64,000 nucleotides of DNA from Nocardioides sp. S-1144. Its GTDB lineage: Bacteria; Actinomycetota; Actinomycetes; Propionibacteriales; Nocardioidaceae. A model generated the notes under the pieces. The model ran no database searches. It saw only the letters and a program-made list of their open reading frames with translations, and was not told where the DNA came from. This document shows, piece after piece, positions 1 through 8,327 of the stretch. Each line of letters starts with the position of its first letter. The stretch's first letter is position 1. The translations under genes were made by a program, and so were the position numbers. The DNA is taken from positions 682,001-746,000 of the forward strand of contig NZ_CP040695.2 of NCBI RefSeq assembly GCF_005954645.2. Reading direction: 5' to 3'.

Positions 1-777
1 CTCGCCGACCTCGCCCCGCGCGACGTCGTCGCCAAGGCGATCATGCGCCGGATGCTCGACACCGGGCAGGCGCACATGTGGCTCGACGCCCGGCACCTGG
101 GCGCGGAGTTCTGGGAGCGCCGCTTCCCGACCATCCTGGCCACCGCGCGCTCCCACGGCGTCGACCCGGTCACCGAGCTGATCCCGGTAGCGCCGGCCTG
201 CCACTACGCCTCCGGCGGCGTCCGGACCGACCTCCACGGCCGCACCGACGTCCCCGGCCTCTACGCGACCGGCGAGGTCGCCTGCTCCGGCGTCCACGGC
301 GCCAACCGGCTCGCCTCGAACTCGCTGCTCGAGGGCCTGGTCTTCTCCCGCCGGATCGCCCACGTGCTGCCCCAGGAGCTGCGGGACTGGCGCGAGCCGG
401 CGCTCGACACCCGCACCGCCGGGCTGGTCAGCGGCGACGTCCGGGGCGAGCTGCAGGAGGTGATGACCTCGAGGGTGGGCGTGCTGCGCAACGCGCCCGG
501 GCTGGCCGAGGCCACCGTCGTCCTCGACGAGCTGGGCGGCCGGTCCTCGCAGACCGTGGACCTCGACGCCTGGGAGACCACCAACCTGCTCACCATCTCC
601 ACGGCCCTGGCCGAGGCCGCCGCGCTGCGCCAGGAGACCCGCGGGTCGCACTGGCGCGACGACTTCCCCGACCGCGACGACGCCGCCTGGGCCGGCCACG
701 TCGACACCGCGATGACCGACGGCGTCGCCGAGGTCGTCTTCCGCCCCGCGCCCGCCACCGACGGAGGAACCGCATGA
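1..777 (+). CDS. nadB: L-aspartate oxidase, C-terminal part (cut by window edge)
   Basis: This FAD enzyme oxidises L-aspartate to iminoaspartate in the first step of de novo NAD synthesis. The open frame enters from the left edge with LADLAPRDVVAKAI, a NadB signature, so the gene begins outside the window and the first ATG at 43 is not its start. SGGVRTDLHGRT and GEVACSGVHGANRLASNS are the conserved flavin-binding and active-site blocks. The remaining residues form the C-terminal helical domain. The stop TGA overlaps the ATG of nadC by 4 bases, so the two are translationally coupled. The family assignment is firm. Confidence 0.95.
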   Translation, partial: LADLAPRDVVAKAIMRRMLDTGQAHMWLDARHLGAEFWERRFPTILATARSHGVDPVTELIPVAPACHYASGGVRTDLHGRTDVPGLYATGEVACSGVHGANRLASNSLLEGLVFSRRIAHVLPQELRDWREPALDTRTAGLVSGDVRGELQEVMTSRVGVLRNAPGLAEATVVLDELGGRSSQTVDLDAWETTNLLTISTALAEAAALRQETRGSHWRDDFPDRDDAAWAGHVDTAMTDGVAEVVFRPAPATDGGTA

Positions 778-1682
778 AGCAGCACCTGCCACCGCCGAGC
801 GAGCTCCTCGACGAGCTCCGGGCCGCCGGGATCGAGGAGGGCCTGGTCGACCACGTGCTCACCGCCCTGCGCGAGGACCTGCCCGACGGCGCCGTCGACG
901 TGACCTCCGAGTCCACGATCGCCGCCGACGCCAGCGCCGAGGGCGTCCTGGCCGCCCGGGAGGACGGCGTCGTGGCCGGTCTCGGGGTCGCGGAGCTGGT
1001 CTTCCGGATCGTGCTGGGCGACGACGTCGAGGTCACCGACCGGCTGCCCGACGGCACCCGGGTCGCCGCCGGCGACGTCGTCATGCGGGTCGCCGGTCCC
1101 ACCCGGGGCCTGCTGACCGCCGAGCGCACCGCCCTCAACTTCGCCAGCCACCTCTCCGGGGTCGCGACGGCCACCTCGCGCTGGGTCGCCGCCCTCGAGG
1201 GCACCCGGGCCCGGGTGCTCGACACCCGCAAGACGCTGCCGGGCTGGCGCGCCCTGCAGAAGTACGCCGTGCGCTGCGGCGGCGGCGTCAACCACCGGTT
1301 CGGGCTCTCGGACAAGGCGATGGTCAAGGACAACCACGTGATCGCGGCCGGCGGCGCGGTGCCGGCCTACCGGGCGGTGCGGGCGGCCCACCCCGACCTG
1401 CCGCTCGAGGTGGAGGTCACCGACCTCGACCAGCTGCGCGACCTGCTCGACGTGGGCTGCACCGAGATCCTGCTCGACAACATGAGCACCGCGACGATGG
1501 CCGAGGCCGTGCGGGTCAACGACGAGCGGGGCGCGGCCCGGGCCACGCTCGAGGCCTCCGGCGGGCTCACCCTCGCCCGCGCCGCCGAGGTGGCCGCCAC
1601 CGGCGTCGACTTCATCTCCGTGGGCGCCCTGACGCACTCCGTGGTCGTCTTCGACCTCGGGCTCGACCTCCAGGACGTGTGA
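774..1682 (+). CDS. nadC: nicotinate-nucleotide pyrophosphorylase (carboxylating)
   Basis: NadC is a 302-residue quinolinate phosphoribosyltransferase. It joins quinolinate and PRPP to give nicotinate mononucleotide with loss of CO2. Visible family motifs are LDTRKTLPGWRALQKYAV, GGGVNHRFGLSDK followed by KDNH, EVEVTDL, LLDNMS and the phosphate-binding EASGG. Length is normal. The ATG sits in the nadB stop, and the gene ends TGATG, overlapping coaX, which gives a nadB-nadC-coaX operon linking NAD and CoA synthesis. Confidence 0.96.
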   Translation: MKQHLPPPSELLDELRAAGIEEGLVDHVLTALREDLPDGAVDVTSESTIAADASAEGVLAAREDGVVAGLGVAELVFRIVLGDDVEVTDRLPDGTRVAAGDVVMRVAGPTRGLLTAERTALNFASHLSGVATATSRWVAALEGTRARVLDTRKTLPGWRALQKYAVRCGGGVNHRFGLSDKAMVKDNHVIAAGGAVPAYRAVRAAHPDLPLEVEVTDLDQLRDLLDVGCTEILLDNMSTATMAEAVRVNDERGAARATLEASGGLTLARAAEVAATGVDFISVGALTHSVVVFDLGLDLQDV

Positions 1683-2455
1683 TGCCCCTGCTCGCCATCG
1701 ACGTGGGCAACGCCCACACGGTCCTGGCGCTGGTGCAGGACGGCGTGGTGTCGCGCGACTGGCGGGTCTCCACCGACCTGCACCGCACCGCCGACGAGTG
1801 GGCGGTGCTGCTGCGCGGCCTGCTCGGGCGCCACCTCGGCGAGGTCGACGGCGTCGCGGTGTGCTCGACGGTCCCGGCGGTGACGCAATCGGCGCGCGAG
1901 ATGCTCGCTCGGCATTTCCCCGACGTCGCCCACGTCGTGGTCGAACCCGGTGTCCGGACCGGCCTTCCCGTGCTCACCGACAATCCGCGCGAGGTCGGCA
2001 CCGACCGGATCGTGAATTCCCTCGCGGCCCTCACCTCGTACGGCTCGCCGGCCATCGTCGTCGACTTCGGCGGCACCGCCACCACCTTCGACGTGGTCAA
2101 CGCCCAGGGCCAGTACGTCGGCGGCGCGATCACGCCCGGGATCGAGCTCTCGCTCGAGGCGCTGGGCCGGCGGGGCGCGCAGCTGCGCCAGGTGGAGATC
2201 GTGCGGCCGCGCTCGGTGATCGCCCGCAACACCGTCGAGGCGCTGCAGTCGGGGGTGGTGTTCGGCACCGCCGCGCAGGTCGAGGGGATCGTCGAGCGCA
2301 TGCTCGCCGACCTCGGTCACGCGGTCGGGGAGGTCGCGGTCATCTCGACCGGTTACCTCGCCGACCTGGTGCGCGAGGAATGCGGCTGTTTCACCCACCA
2401 CGACCCGTGGCTGACCCACATAGGCCTGGAGATGGTCTTTCGGCGAAACTCCTGA
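1682..2455 (+). CDS. coaX: type III pantothenate kinase
   Basis: CoaX phosphorylates pantothenate in the first step of CoA synthesis. The 257-residue protein has the ASKHA phosphate-1 motif DVGNAHTVLAL near the N-terminus, then GTDRIVN, FGGTATTFDV and GGAITPGIELS, all typical of the type III family, which needs a monovalent cation and is not inhibited by CoA. I use the ATG at 1682, which overlaps the nadC stop; an in-frame GTG lies one codon earlier at 1679. Third gene of the cofactor operon. Confidence 0.95.
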   Translation: MPLLAIDVGNAHTVLALVQDGVVSRDWRVSTDLHRTADEWAVLLRGLLGRHLGEVDGVAVCSTVPAVTQSAREMLARHFPDVAHVVVEPGVRTGLPVLTDNPREVGTDRIVNSLAALTSYGSPAIVVDFGGTATTFDVVNAQGQYVGGAITPGIELSLEALGRRGAQLRQVEIVRPRSVIARNTVEALQSGVVFGTAAQVEGIVERMLADLGHAVGEVAVISTGYLADLVREECGCFTHHDPWLTHIGLEMVFRRNS

Positions 2456-2524
2456 CTTGTGCCACACTGCAATTCGACCGAATAGATTCTCCGTATTCTC
2501 GGGCTGCACGAAAAGGAATTCGAA
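2456..2524 (+). promoter_or_regulatory. AT-rich leader and presumed promoter of lsr2
   Basis: These 69 bases are far richer in A and T than the flanks. They hold possible -10 hexamers (TAGATT near 2483, TATTCT near 2494) and a purine-rich ribosome site, AAAAGGAA, just before the lsr2 ATG. No single -35/-10 pair stands out. Lsr2 binds AT-rich DNA, so autoregulation here is a reasonable inference but is not shown. Confidence 0.4.
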
Positions 2525-2857
2525 ATGGCACAGAAGGTCAACATCATTCTCGTCGACGACATCGACGGTTCCGAGGCGACCGAGACCGTGACGTTCGGCC
2601 TCGACGGCGCCAGCTACGAGATCGACCTCAACGACGACCACGCCCAGGAGCTGCGCGAGGCGCTCGCCGGCTACGTCGGCAACGCCCGCCGGGTCGCCGG
2701 CTCGCGCCGTGGCCCCCGCAAGTCCTCGGCGCCGGCCGACACCGGCGGCACCAGCGCCGCCGAGGTCCGCGACTGGGCCCGCTCCAACGGCTTCGACGTC
2801 CCCGAGCGCGGCCGGATCCCGGGCGCGGTGCGCGAGGCCTTCGACGCCGCCAACTGA
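2525..2857 (+). CDS. lsr2: Lsr2 nucleoid-associated protein / xenogeneic silencer
   Basis: This is a 110-residue H-NS-like protein that bridges DNA and silences AT-rich, often acquired, genes. The N-terminal half (MAQKVNIILVDDIDG, then TVTFGLDGASYEIDL) is the oligomerisation domain. A basic linker, RVAGSRRGPRKSS, follows. The C-terminal half, AAEVRDWARSNGFDVPERGR, carries the RGR minor-groove hook. Length matches the family. It follows coaX after an AT-rich leader, so it probably has its own promoter. Confidence 0.96.
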   Translation: MAQKVNIILVDDIDGSEATETVTFGLDGASYEIDLNDDHAQELREALAGYVGNARRVAGSRRGPRKSSAPADTGGTSAAEVRDWARSNGFDVPERGRIPGAVREAFDAAN

Positions 2858-2877
2858 CCGCAGCCGCCCGACCGGCC

Positions 2878-4038
2878 TCAGGCGCCCGCCCGGCCGTGCA
2901 GCCGGGCGGCCTGGCGCACCAGGTGCCCCCGCTCGGCCAGGTCCGACGCCCTGCGCGCGGCCTCGGCGTACAACCCGGCAGCGATCGCGAGGTCCCCGGC
3001 CCGCTCGTGCAGGTACGCCGCGGCGGCGGTGTGCCGGGGCAGCGTCTCGTCGAGGGCGGCCAGGGCCGCCAGGCCGGCCCGCGGTCCGTCGGCGTGCCCG
3101 ACCGCGACGGCGCGGTTGAGCCGGACGACCGGGCTCTCCGCCAGGCGCAGCAGCTCGTCGTACCACTCGACGACCTGCACCCAGTCGGTCTCCTCGGTGG
3201 AGGGGGCATCGGCGTGCAGCGCGGCGACGGCGGCCTGGGCCTGCAGCTCGCCGAGCCGGTCGCGAGCGAGCGCGGCCTGCAGGATCTCCACCCCCTCGGC
3301 GATCGCCGCGGTGTCCCACCGCCGGCGGTCCTGCTCGGCGAGCGGCACCCGGGCGCCGTCGGGCGCGGTGCGCGCCGGACGCCGCGCGTGGTGCAGCAGC
3401 ATCAGCGCGAGCAGCCCGGCGACCTCCGGCCACCCCGGGTGGTCGGGCGCGACCCCGGCCGCGAGCTGCCGGGTCAGCCGGATCGCCTCGACGGCGAGGT
3501 CGACGTCGCCGGAGTGGCCCTCGTTGAAGACGAGGTAGAGCACCCGCAGGACCGTCGCGACGTCACCGGGCTGGTCGAGTCGGACGTCGGCGACGGTGCG
3601 CTTGGCCCGACTGATCCGCTGGGCCATCGTCGCCTCCGGCACCAGGTAGGCCTCGGCGATCTGCCGGGTGGTGAGCCCGCCGACGGCCCGCAGGGTGAGC
3701 GCGACCGCCGAGGACGGCGTCAGCGAGGGGTGCGCGCACAGGAAGTACAGCCGGAGCGTGTCGTCGACGGCCGGGCCCGGTCCGGGTGCCGGCTCCTCCT
3801 CGACCGCCTCCTCGCGACGCCGGCGGGCCGCCTCCGAGCGGGTCGCGTCGAGGAACCGGCGCCAGGCCACGGTGATGAGCCACGCCCTCGGCTCCCGCGG
3901 TGGGTCGTCGGGCCAGACGCGCACGGCCTCGAGCAGCGCCTCCTGGACGGCGTCCTCGGCGGCCGCGAAGTCGGCCCCGCGGCGGACGAGGACGGCGAGC
4001 ACCCCCGGCGTGAGGCTCCGGAGAGCGACCTCGTCCAC
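2878..4038 (-). CDS. ECF sigma factor with C-terminal TPR-like extension (ECF42-like)
   Basis: This 386-residue protein joins an ECF sigma core to a long C-terminal helical extension (DUF6596 type). Region 2 includes FAAAEDAVQEALLEAV and PRAWLITVAWRRFLD. Region 4 is LTTRQIAEAYLVPEATMAQR, followed by SRAKR. The remaining 200 or so residues resemble TPR repeats. Sigma factors of this class have no anti-sigma factor and sit next to YciI/DGPF proteins, exactly as here: the GTG start lies 6 bases after the stop of the YciI gene. The start follows a GAGGAC site inside that upstream gene. The inducing signal is unknown. Confidence 0.88.
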   Translation of the reverse strand: MDEVALRSLTPGVLAVLVRRGADFAAAEDAVQEALLEAVRVWPDDPPREPRAWLITVAWRRFLDATRSEAARRRREEAVEEEPAPGPGPAVDDTLRLYFLCAHPSLTPSSAVALTLRAVGGLTTRQIAEAYLVPEATMAQRISRAKRTVADVRLDQPGDVATVLRVLYLVFNEGHSGDVDLAVEAIRLTRQLAAGVAPDHPGWPEVAGLLALMLLHHARRPARTAPDGARVPLAEQDRRRWDTAAIAEGVEILQAALARDRLGELQAQAAVAALHADAPSTEETDWVQVVEWYDELLRLAESPVVRLNRAVAVGHADGPRAGLAALAALDETLPRHTAAAAYLHERAGDLAIAAGLYAEAARRASDLAERGHLVRQAARLHGRAGA

Positions 4039-4044
4039 CCGCCG

Positions 4045-4452
4045 TCAGTCCTCGACGTTGGCCGGCGCCTGGAGCAGCGGGCGCAGCTCGAGCCACTCGT
4101 GGATCGGCTTGCCGCCGGCACCCGGTGCCGCCGACAGCTCGGCGGCCAGCTCGAGCGCCCGGTCGTGGGAGTCGACGTCGATGATCATCCAGCCGGCGAT
4201 CAGGTCCTTGGTCTCGAGGAACGGGCCGTCGGTCACCGGCGGCCGGCCCTCGCCGTCGTAGCGGACGAAGGTGCCCTCCGCGGCGAGCGCCTGGCCGTCG
4301 ACGTACTCGCCGGACTCCTCGAGCCGCGAGGCGTAGTCGGCCATGTACTGCAGGTGGGCCGAGATCTCCTCGGGCGTCCAGCGGTCCATCGGGACGTCGT
4401 TCACCGCGGCCGGCGCGCCGCGGTAGTGCTTGAGCAGCAGGTACTTCGTCAT
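4045..4452 (-). CDS. YciI-family (DGPF domain) protein
   Basis: This 135-residue protein begins MTKYLLLKHYRGAP and contains TDGPFLETKDLIAGWMIIDV, which gives the DGPF family its name, followed by a ferredoxin-like alpha/beta half. YciI folds are small dimers; some are hydrolytic or dehalogenase-like, but most have no known substrate. A clear AGGAGA ribosome site precedes the ATG. It heads a two-gene unit with the ECF sigma factor. The pairing is the conserved ECF42 arrangement, so the protein may sense or act for that sigma factor; this is inferred. Confidence 0.85.
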   Translation of the reverse strand: MTKYLLLKHYRGAPAAVNDVPMDRWTPEEISAHLQYMADYASRLEESGEYVDGQALAAEGTFVRYDGEGRPPVTDGPFLETKDLIAGWMIIDVDSHDRALELAAELSAAPGAGGKPIHEWLELRPLLQAPANVED

Positions 4453-4544
4453 GAGGGTCTCCTGGGTGTGTGGTGCGACCCATCCTGGTCGCTTCACCAC
4501 GGGGACGGAGCCGACCGCGGGTTCTCGACATCGGCCCGGCGCCT

Positions 4545-4561
4545 GTTCGCTGAGAGCGGAC
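4545..4561 (+). promoter_or_regulatory. ClgR-like operator upstream of clpC
   Basis: GTTCGCT-GAG-AGCGGAC is an inverted repeat with one mismatch. It matches the GTTCGC(N)GCGAAC-type box of ClgR, the activator of clp and lon genes in actinobacteria. It ends about 4 bases upstream of a weak -35 (CTTTCG, 4565-4570) that lies 17 bases before the -10 hexamer TAGGCT (4588-4593). This placement suits an activator. No clgR gene is in the window. Confidence 0.6.
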
Positions 4562-4671
4562 GGGCTTTCGGGGTGAGAGGGAACGCGTAGGCTGGGAGCG
4601 GGGTTAGAACACCCGTACCTCTCCCTCCACCCAGGAGCGGGCGGGACCCACGTACTTGAGGAGCGATGCGC

Positions 4672-7269
4672 ATGTTCGAGCGGTTCACAGACCGAGCTCG
4701 CCGGGTGGTCGTGCTGGCCCAGGAAGAGGCCCGCATGCTCTCCCACAACTACATCGGCACCGAGCACATCCTGCTCGGGCTGATCCACGAGGGCGAGGGT
4801 GTCGCTGCCAAGGCCCTCGAGAGCCTCGACATCTCCCTGGAGGCCGTGCGTGCGCAGGTCGAGGAGATCATCGGCCAGGGCCAGCAGGCCCCCAGCGGTC
4901 ACATCCCCTTCACCCCGCGCGCCAAGAAGGTGCTCGAGCTGTCCCTGCGCGAGGCGCTGCAGCTCGGCCACTCCTACATCGGCACCGAGCACATCCTGCT
5001 CGGCCTGATCCGCGAGGGCGAGGGCGTCGCCGCCCAGGTCCTCCAGAAGCTCGGCGCCGACCTGAACCGCGTCCGCCAGCAGGTCATCCAGCTGCTCTCC
5101 GGCTTCCAGGGCAAGGAGTCGACGGCCGCGGCGGCCGCCCAGTCCGGCGGCGGCGACGCGCCGTCGTCCTCGCTGGTGCTCGACCAGTTCGGGCGCAACC
5201 TGACCCAGGACGCCCGCGAGAGCAAGCTCGACCCGGTCATCGGTCGCGAGACCGAGATCGAGCGCGTCATGCAGATCCTGTCGCGGCGCACGAAGAACAA
5301 CCCGGTCCTGATCGGTGAGCCCGGCGTCGGCAAGACGACGATCGTCGAGGGCCTCGCCCAGGACATCGTCCGCGGCAACGTGCCCGAGACGCTGAAGGAC
5401 AAGCAGATCTACACCCTCGACCTCGGCGCGCTGGTGGCCGGCAGCCGCTACCGCGGTGACTTCGAGGAGCGCCTGAAGAAGGTGCTCAAGGAGATCCGCA
5501 CCCGCGGCGACATCGTGCTGTTCATCGACGAGATCCACACCCTCGTCGGTGCCGGTGCGGCCGAGGGCGCCATCGACGCCGCCAGCATCCTCAAGCCGAT
5601 GCTGGCCCGGGGTGAGCTCCAGACGATCGGCGCGACCACCCTCGACGAGTACCGCAAGTACCTCGAGAAGGACGCCGCGCTCGAGCGTCGCTTCCAGCCG
5701 ATCCAGGTCGCCGAGCCCTCGATCGCGCACACCATCGAGATGCTCAAGGGCCTGCGCGACCGCTACGAGGCGCACCACCGGGTCACGATCACCGACGAGG
5801 CGCTCGTGAGCGCCGCGACGCTGGCCGACCGCTACATCTCCGACCGGTTCCTGCCCGACAAGGCCATCGACCTGATCGACGAGGCCGGCTCGCGGCTGCG
5901 GATCCGCCGGATGACGGCGCCCGCCGACCTGCGCGAGTACGACGACAAGATCGCCGAGGTCCGCTCCCGCAAGGAGGGCGCCATCGACGGCCAGGACTTC
6001 GAGGCCGCCGCCCGCCTGCGCGACGAGGAGAAGCAGCTCATGCTGCGCAAGTCCGAGCGCGAGAAGCAGTGGCGCGCCGGCGACATGGACGAGGTGGCCG
6101 AGGTCGACGAGGAGCTCATCGCCGAGGTCCTCGCCGTCGCCACCGGCATCCCGATCGTCAAGCTCTCCGAGGAGGAGTCGACCCGGCTGCTCAACATGGA
6201 GGACGAGCTGCACAAGCGCGTCATCGGCCAGGACGAGGCCGTCAAGGCGATCTCCCGGGCGATCCGGCGCACCCGTGCCGGGCTCAAGGACCCGAAGCGC
6301 CCCGGCGGCTCGTTCATCTTCGCCGGGCCCTCGGGCGTCGGCAAGACGTGGCTCTCCAAGACGCTGGCCGACTTCCTGTTCGGCGACGAGGACTCCCTCA
6401 TCCAGCTCGACATGTCGGAGTTCTCCGAGAAGCACACCGTCTCGCGGCTCTTCGGCTCGCCTCCGGGCTACGTCGGCTACGAGGAGGGCGGGCAGCTCAC
6501 CGAGAAGGTGCGGCGCAAGCCGTTCTCCGTCGTGCTCTTCGACGAGGTCGAGAAGGCCCACCCCGACATTTTCAACAGCCTGTTGCAGATCCTCGAGGAA
6601 GGTCGCCTGACCGACTCGCAGGGCCGGGTGGTCGACTTCAAGAACACCGTCATCATCATGACCACCAACCTCGGTACCCGCGACATCAACAAGTCGATCC
6701 ACCTGGGCTTCAACCAGGCCGGCGACGCGGCCGGCTCCTACGAGCGGATGAAGGCGAAGGTCCAGGACGAGCTCAAGCAGCACTTCCGGCCCGAGTTCCT
6801 CAACCGGGTCGACGAGATCGTCGTCTTCCCGCCGCTCAGCCGCGAGCAGATCGTCCAGATGGTCGACAACATGATCGCCTCCGTCGAGCTGCGGATGCGC
6901 GACCGCGACATGCGGATCGAGCTCACGCAGGCCGCCAAGGACCTGCTGGCCGAGCGGGGCTTCGACCCCGTGCTCGGTGCTCGCCCGCTGCGGCGCACGG
7001 TGCAGCGCGAGATCGAGGACACGATGGCCGAGAAGATGCTTTTCGGCGAGGTCGGCCCCGGTCAGATCGTGCTGGTCGACGTCGAGGGCGAGGGCCCGAC
7101 GGCGAAGTTCACCTTCGTCGGGCAGAAGATGGGCGAGATGCCCGACCTGCCGCCGTTCGAGACCGTCGAGGTCGGCGCGGGGGAGACCCCCGTCAGCGAG
7201 GACGGTCCCGTCGACATCAAGAAGGCCCCTCCGGCCGAGACCGAGGGCGGCGCAGCCGGCGCCCTCTGA
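4672..7269 (+). CDS. clpC: ATP-dependent Clp protease ATP-binding subunit ClpC
   Basis: ClpC is a hexameric AAA+ unfoldase that feeds proteins to ClpP. The 865-residue chain has two N-terminal Clp repeats ([13 protein letters not shown] and [12 protein letters not shown]). D1 has Walker A GEPGVGKT at 215-222 and Walker B FIDE at about 284-287. A UVR-like middle domain follows near 430-460. D2 has Walker A GPSGVGKT at 552-559, Walker B FDE at about 623-625, the pore loop GYVGYEEGG and the ClpP-docking LGF loop. I start at [11 protein letters not shown], the family consensus, 10 bases after GAGGAG; an ATG at 4666 is the alternative. The residue after D2 Walker A is Trp rather than the usual Glu. 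Confidence 0.97.
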   Translation: MFERFTDRARRVVVLAQEEARMLSHNYIGTEHILLGLIHEGEGVAAKALESLDISLEAVRAQVEEIIGQGQQAPSGHIPFTPRAKKVLELSLREALQLGHSYIGTEHILLGLIREGEGVAAQVLQKLGADLNRVRQQVIQLLSGFQGKESTAAAAAQSGGGDAPSSSLVLDQFGRNLTQDARESKLDPVIGRETEIERVMQILSRRTKNNPVLIGEPGVGKTTIVEGLAQDIVRGNVPETLKDKQIYTLDLGALVAGSRYRGDFEERLKKVLKEIRTRGDIVLFIDEIHTLVGAGAAEGAIDAASILKPMLARGELQTIGATTLDEYRKYLEKDAALERRFQPIQVAEPSIAHTIEMLKGLRDRYEAHHRVTITDEALVSAATLADRYISDRFLPDKAIDLIDEAGSRLRIRRMTAPADLREYDDKIAEVRSRKEGAIDGQDFEAAARLRDEEKQLMLRKSEREKQWRAGDMDEVAEVDEELIAEVLAVATGIPIVKLSEEESTRLLNMEDELHKRVIGQDEAVKAISRAIRRTRAGLKDPKRPGGSFIFAGPSGVGKTWLSKTLADFLFGDEDSLIQLDMSEFSEKHTVSRLFGSPPGYVGYEEGGQLTEKVRRKPFSVVLFDEVEKAHPDIFNSLLQILEEGRLTDSQGRVVDFKNTVIIMTTNLGTRDINKSIHLGFNQAGDAAGSYERMKAKVQDELKQHFRPEFLNRVDEIVVFPPLSREQIVQMVDNMIASVELRMRDRDMRIELTQAAKDLLAERGFDPVLGARPLRRTVQREIEDTMAEKMLFGEVGPGQIVLVDVEGEGPTAKFTFVGQKMGEMPDLPPFETVEVGAGETPVSEDGPVDIKKAPPAETEGGAAGAL

Positions 7270-7280
7270 CCCAGCTCGAC

Positions 7281-7314
7281 CGCCGACCCGTCACTGATCA
7301 GTGACGGGTCGGCG
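7281..7314. terminator. bidirectional palindromic terminator between clpC and mutY
   Basis: A perfect 34-base palindrome with core GTCACTGATCAGTGAC and outer arms CGCCGACCC / GGGTCGGCG fills the gap between two convergent genes. There is a short T-rich tail on the + strand (GTCATTT). The same sequence family recurs as three copies at 57274-57385. Confidence 0.75.
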
Positions 7315-7319
7315 TCATT

Positions 7320-8192
7320 TCAGGGCAGGGCGTAGGTGTCCGGGCCGGTGCGGGCCACGAGGGCGTCGTCGAGCAGGGAGGCCAGGCACCGCTCGCGCTG
7401 CGGGACGTCGGACCAGGTGGCCTCGAGCACGCTGCGGTGCACCGGTCCCTCGGCGTCCCGGAGCACGGCGAGCAGGCGGCCGCGGCACTGCCGGTCGGTG
7501 CCGGCCCAGGCCTGCGCCCGGCGGGGCGGGCCGTCGTGGGCCGGTCGGCCGGCCGCGAGCCACGCGCACCGGTCGGCGAGCGGGCAGGACCCGCAGCGCG
7601 GGTTCGCCGCCGTGCAGACCAGGGCGCCCAGCTCCATCGTCGCCACCGCCCAGGTCGCCGCCGTCGCCTCGTCGTCGGGCAGCAGGGCCGTCGCCACGTC
7701 CCGCTCCGCGCGGGTGATCGAGGTGCCGGGGAACTCGGTCCCGCCGACCGCGCGGGCCAGGACCCGCCGCACGTTGGTGTCCAGGACGACGTGGCGCCGG
7801 CCGTGGGCGAAGCTCGCGATCGCCGAGGCGGTGTAGTCGCCGACGCCGGGCAGCGCCAGCAGGTCGGCGTACTCGGCCGGGACGACGCCGTCGTGGCGCT
7901 CGGTGATGGCCGTGGCCGCCGCGTGCAACCGCAGGGCGCGGCGCGGGTAGCCGAGCCGGCCCCAGGCCCGCACGGCGTCGCCGGTGCTCGCCGCCGCCAG
8001 GTCGCCCGGGGTGGGCCACCGCTCCATCCAGGCCTCGTGCACCGGCAGCACCCGGTTCACCGGCGTCTGCTGCAGCATCAGCTCCGAGACCATCACCGAC
8101 CAGGCCGAGGTCCCCGGACGCCGCCACGGCAGGTCCCGGGCGTGCTCGGCGTACCACCCCAGCACCGGCAGGTGGAGGTCGGAGTCGGGCAC
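7320..8192 (-). CDS. mutY: A/G-specific adenine DNA glycosylase
   Basis: MutY removes adenine mispaired with 8-oxoguanine. The 290-residue protein has DLPWRRPGTSAWSVMVSEL with the catalytic Glu before MLQQTP, the helix-hairpin-helix LPGVGDYTASAIASFA, the catalytic Asp in VLDTNVRR, and a 4Fe-4S cluster spaced C-x6-C-x2-C-x5-C (CTAANPRCGSCPLADRC). It stops soon after, with only a short tail in place of a full MutT-like 8-oxoG recognition domain; similarly short forms occur in actinobacteria. The GTG start follows CACAAT with a 6-base gap, which suggests a leaderless mRNA. Confidence 0.93.
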   Translation of the reverse strand: MPDSDLHLPVLGWYAEHARDLPWRRPGTSAWSVMVSELMLQQTPVNRVLPVHEAWMERWPTPGDLAAASTGDAVRAWGRLGYPRRALRLHAAATAITERHDGVVPAEYADLLALPGVGDYTASAIASFAHGRRHVVLDTNVRRVLARAVGGTEFPGTSITRAERDVATALLPDDEATAATWAVATMELGALVCTAANPRCGSCPLADRCAWLAAGRPAHDGPPRRAQAWAGTDRQCRGRLLAVLRDAEGPVHRSVLEATWSDVPQRERCLASLLDDALVARTGPDTYALP

Positions 8193-8327
8193 CGCACCAT
8201 TGTGGCGCCCGGCCGCCGGCGGTCCCGGTCCGGGTGCGTGGCCCTCGCGGCGGTTGGGGCGGTTGGGGCGGGGGAGGTCGGTGTGGCGTCACCGATCGGG
8301 CCGGGGAGGTGACTAGCGTTCGTGGTC

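Noticed and set aside
261-1637. 458-codon - strand frame opposite nadB-nadC
   Set aside because: Low-complexity Gly/Ala/Arg shadow; the + strand frames carry clear NadB and NadC motifs.
1798-4590. 930-codon + strand frame through coaX, lsr2 and the sigma factor gene
   Set aside because: Arg/Pro/Gly-rich shadow sequence crossing three genes with recognised families.
4453-6783. Long - strand open frame (912 codons in all) running through clpC into the YciI gene
   Set aside because: It is the antisense shadow of clpC, caused by high GC at third positions; only the last 135 codons are the real YciI protein, with its own ribosome site.
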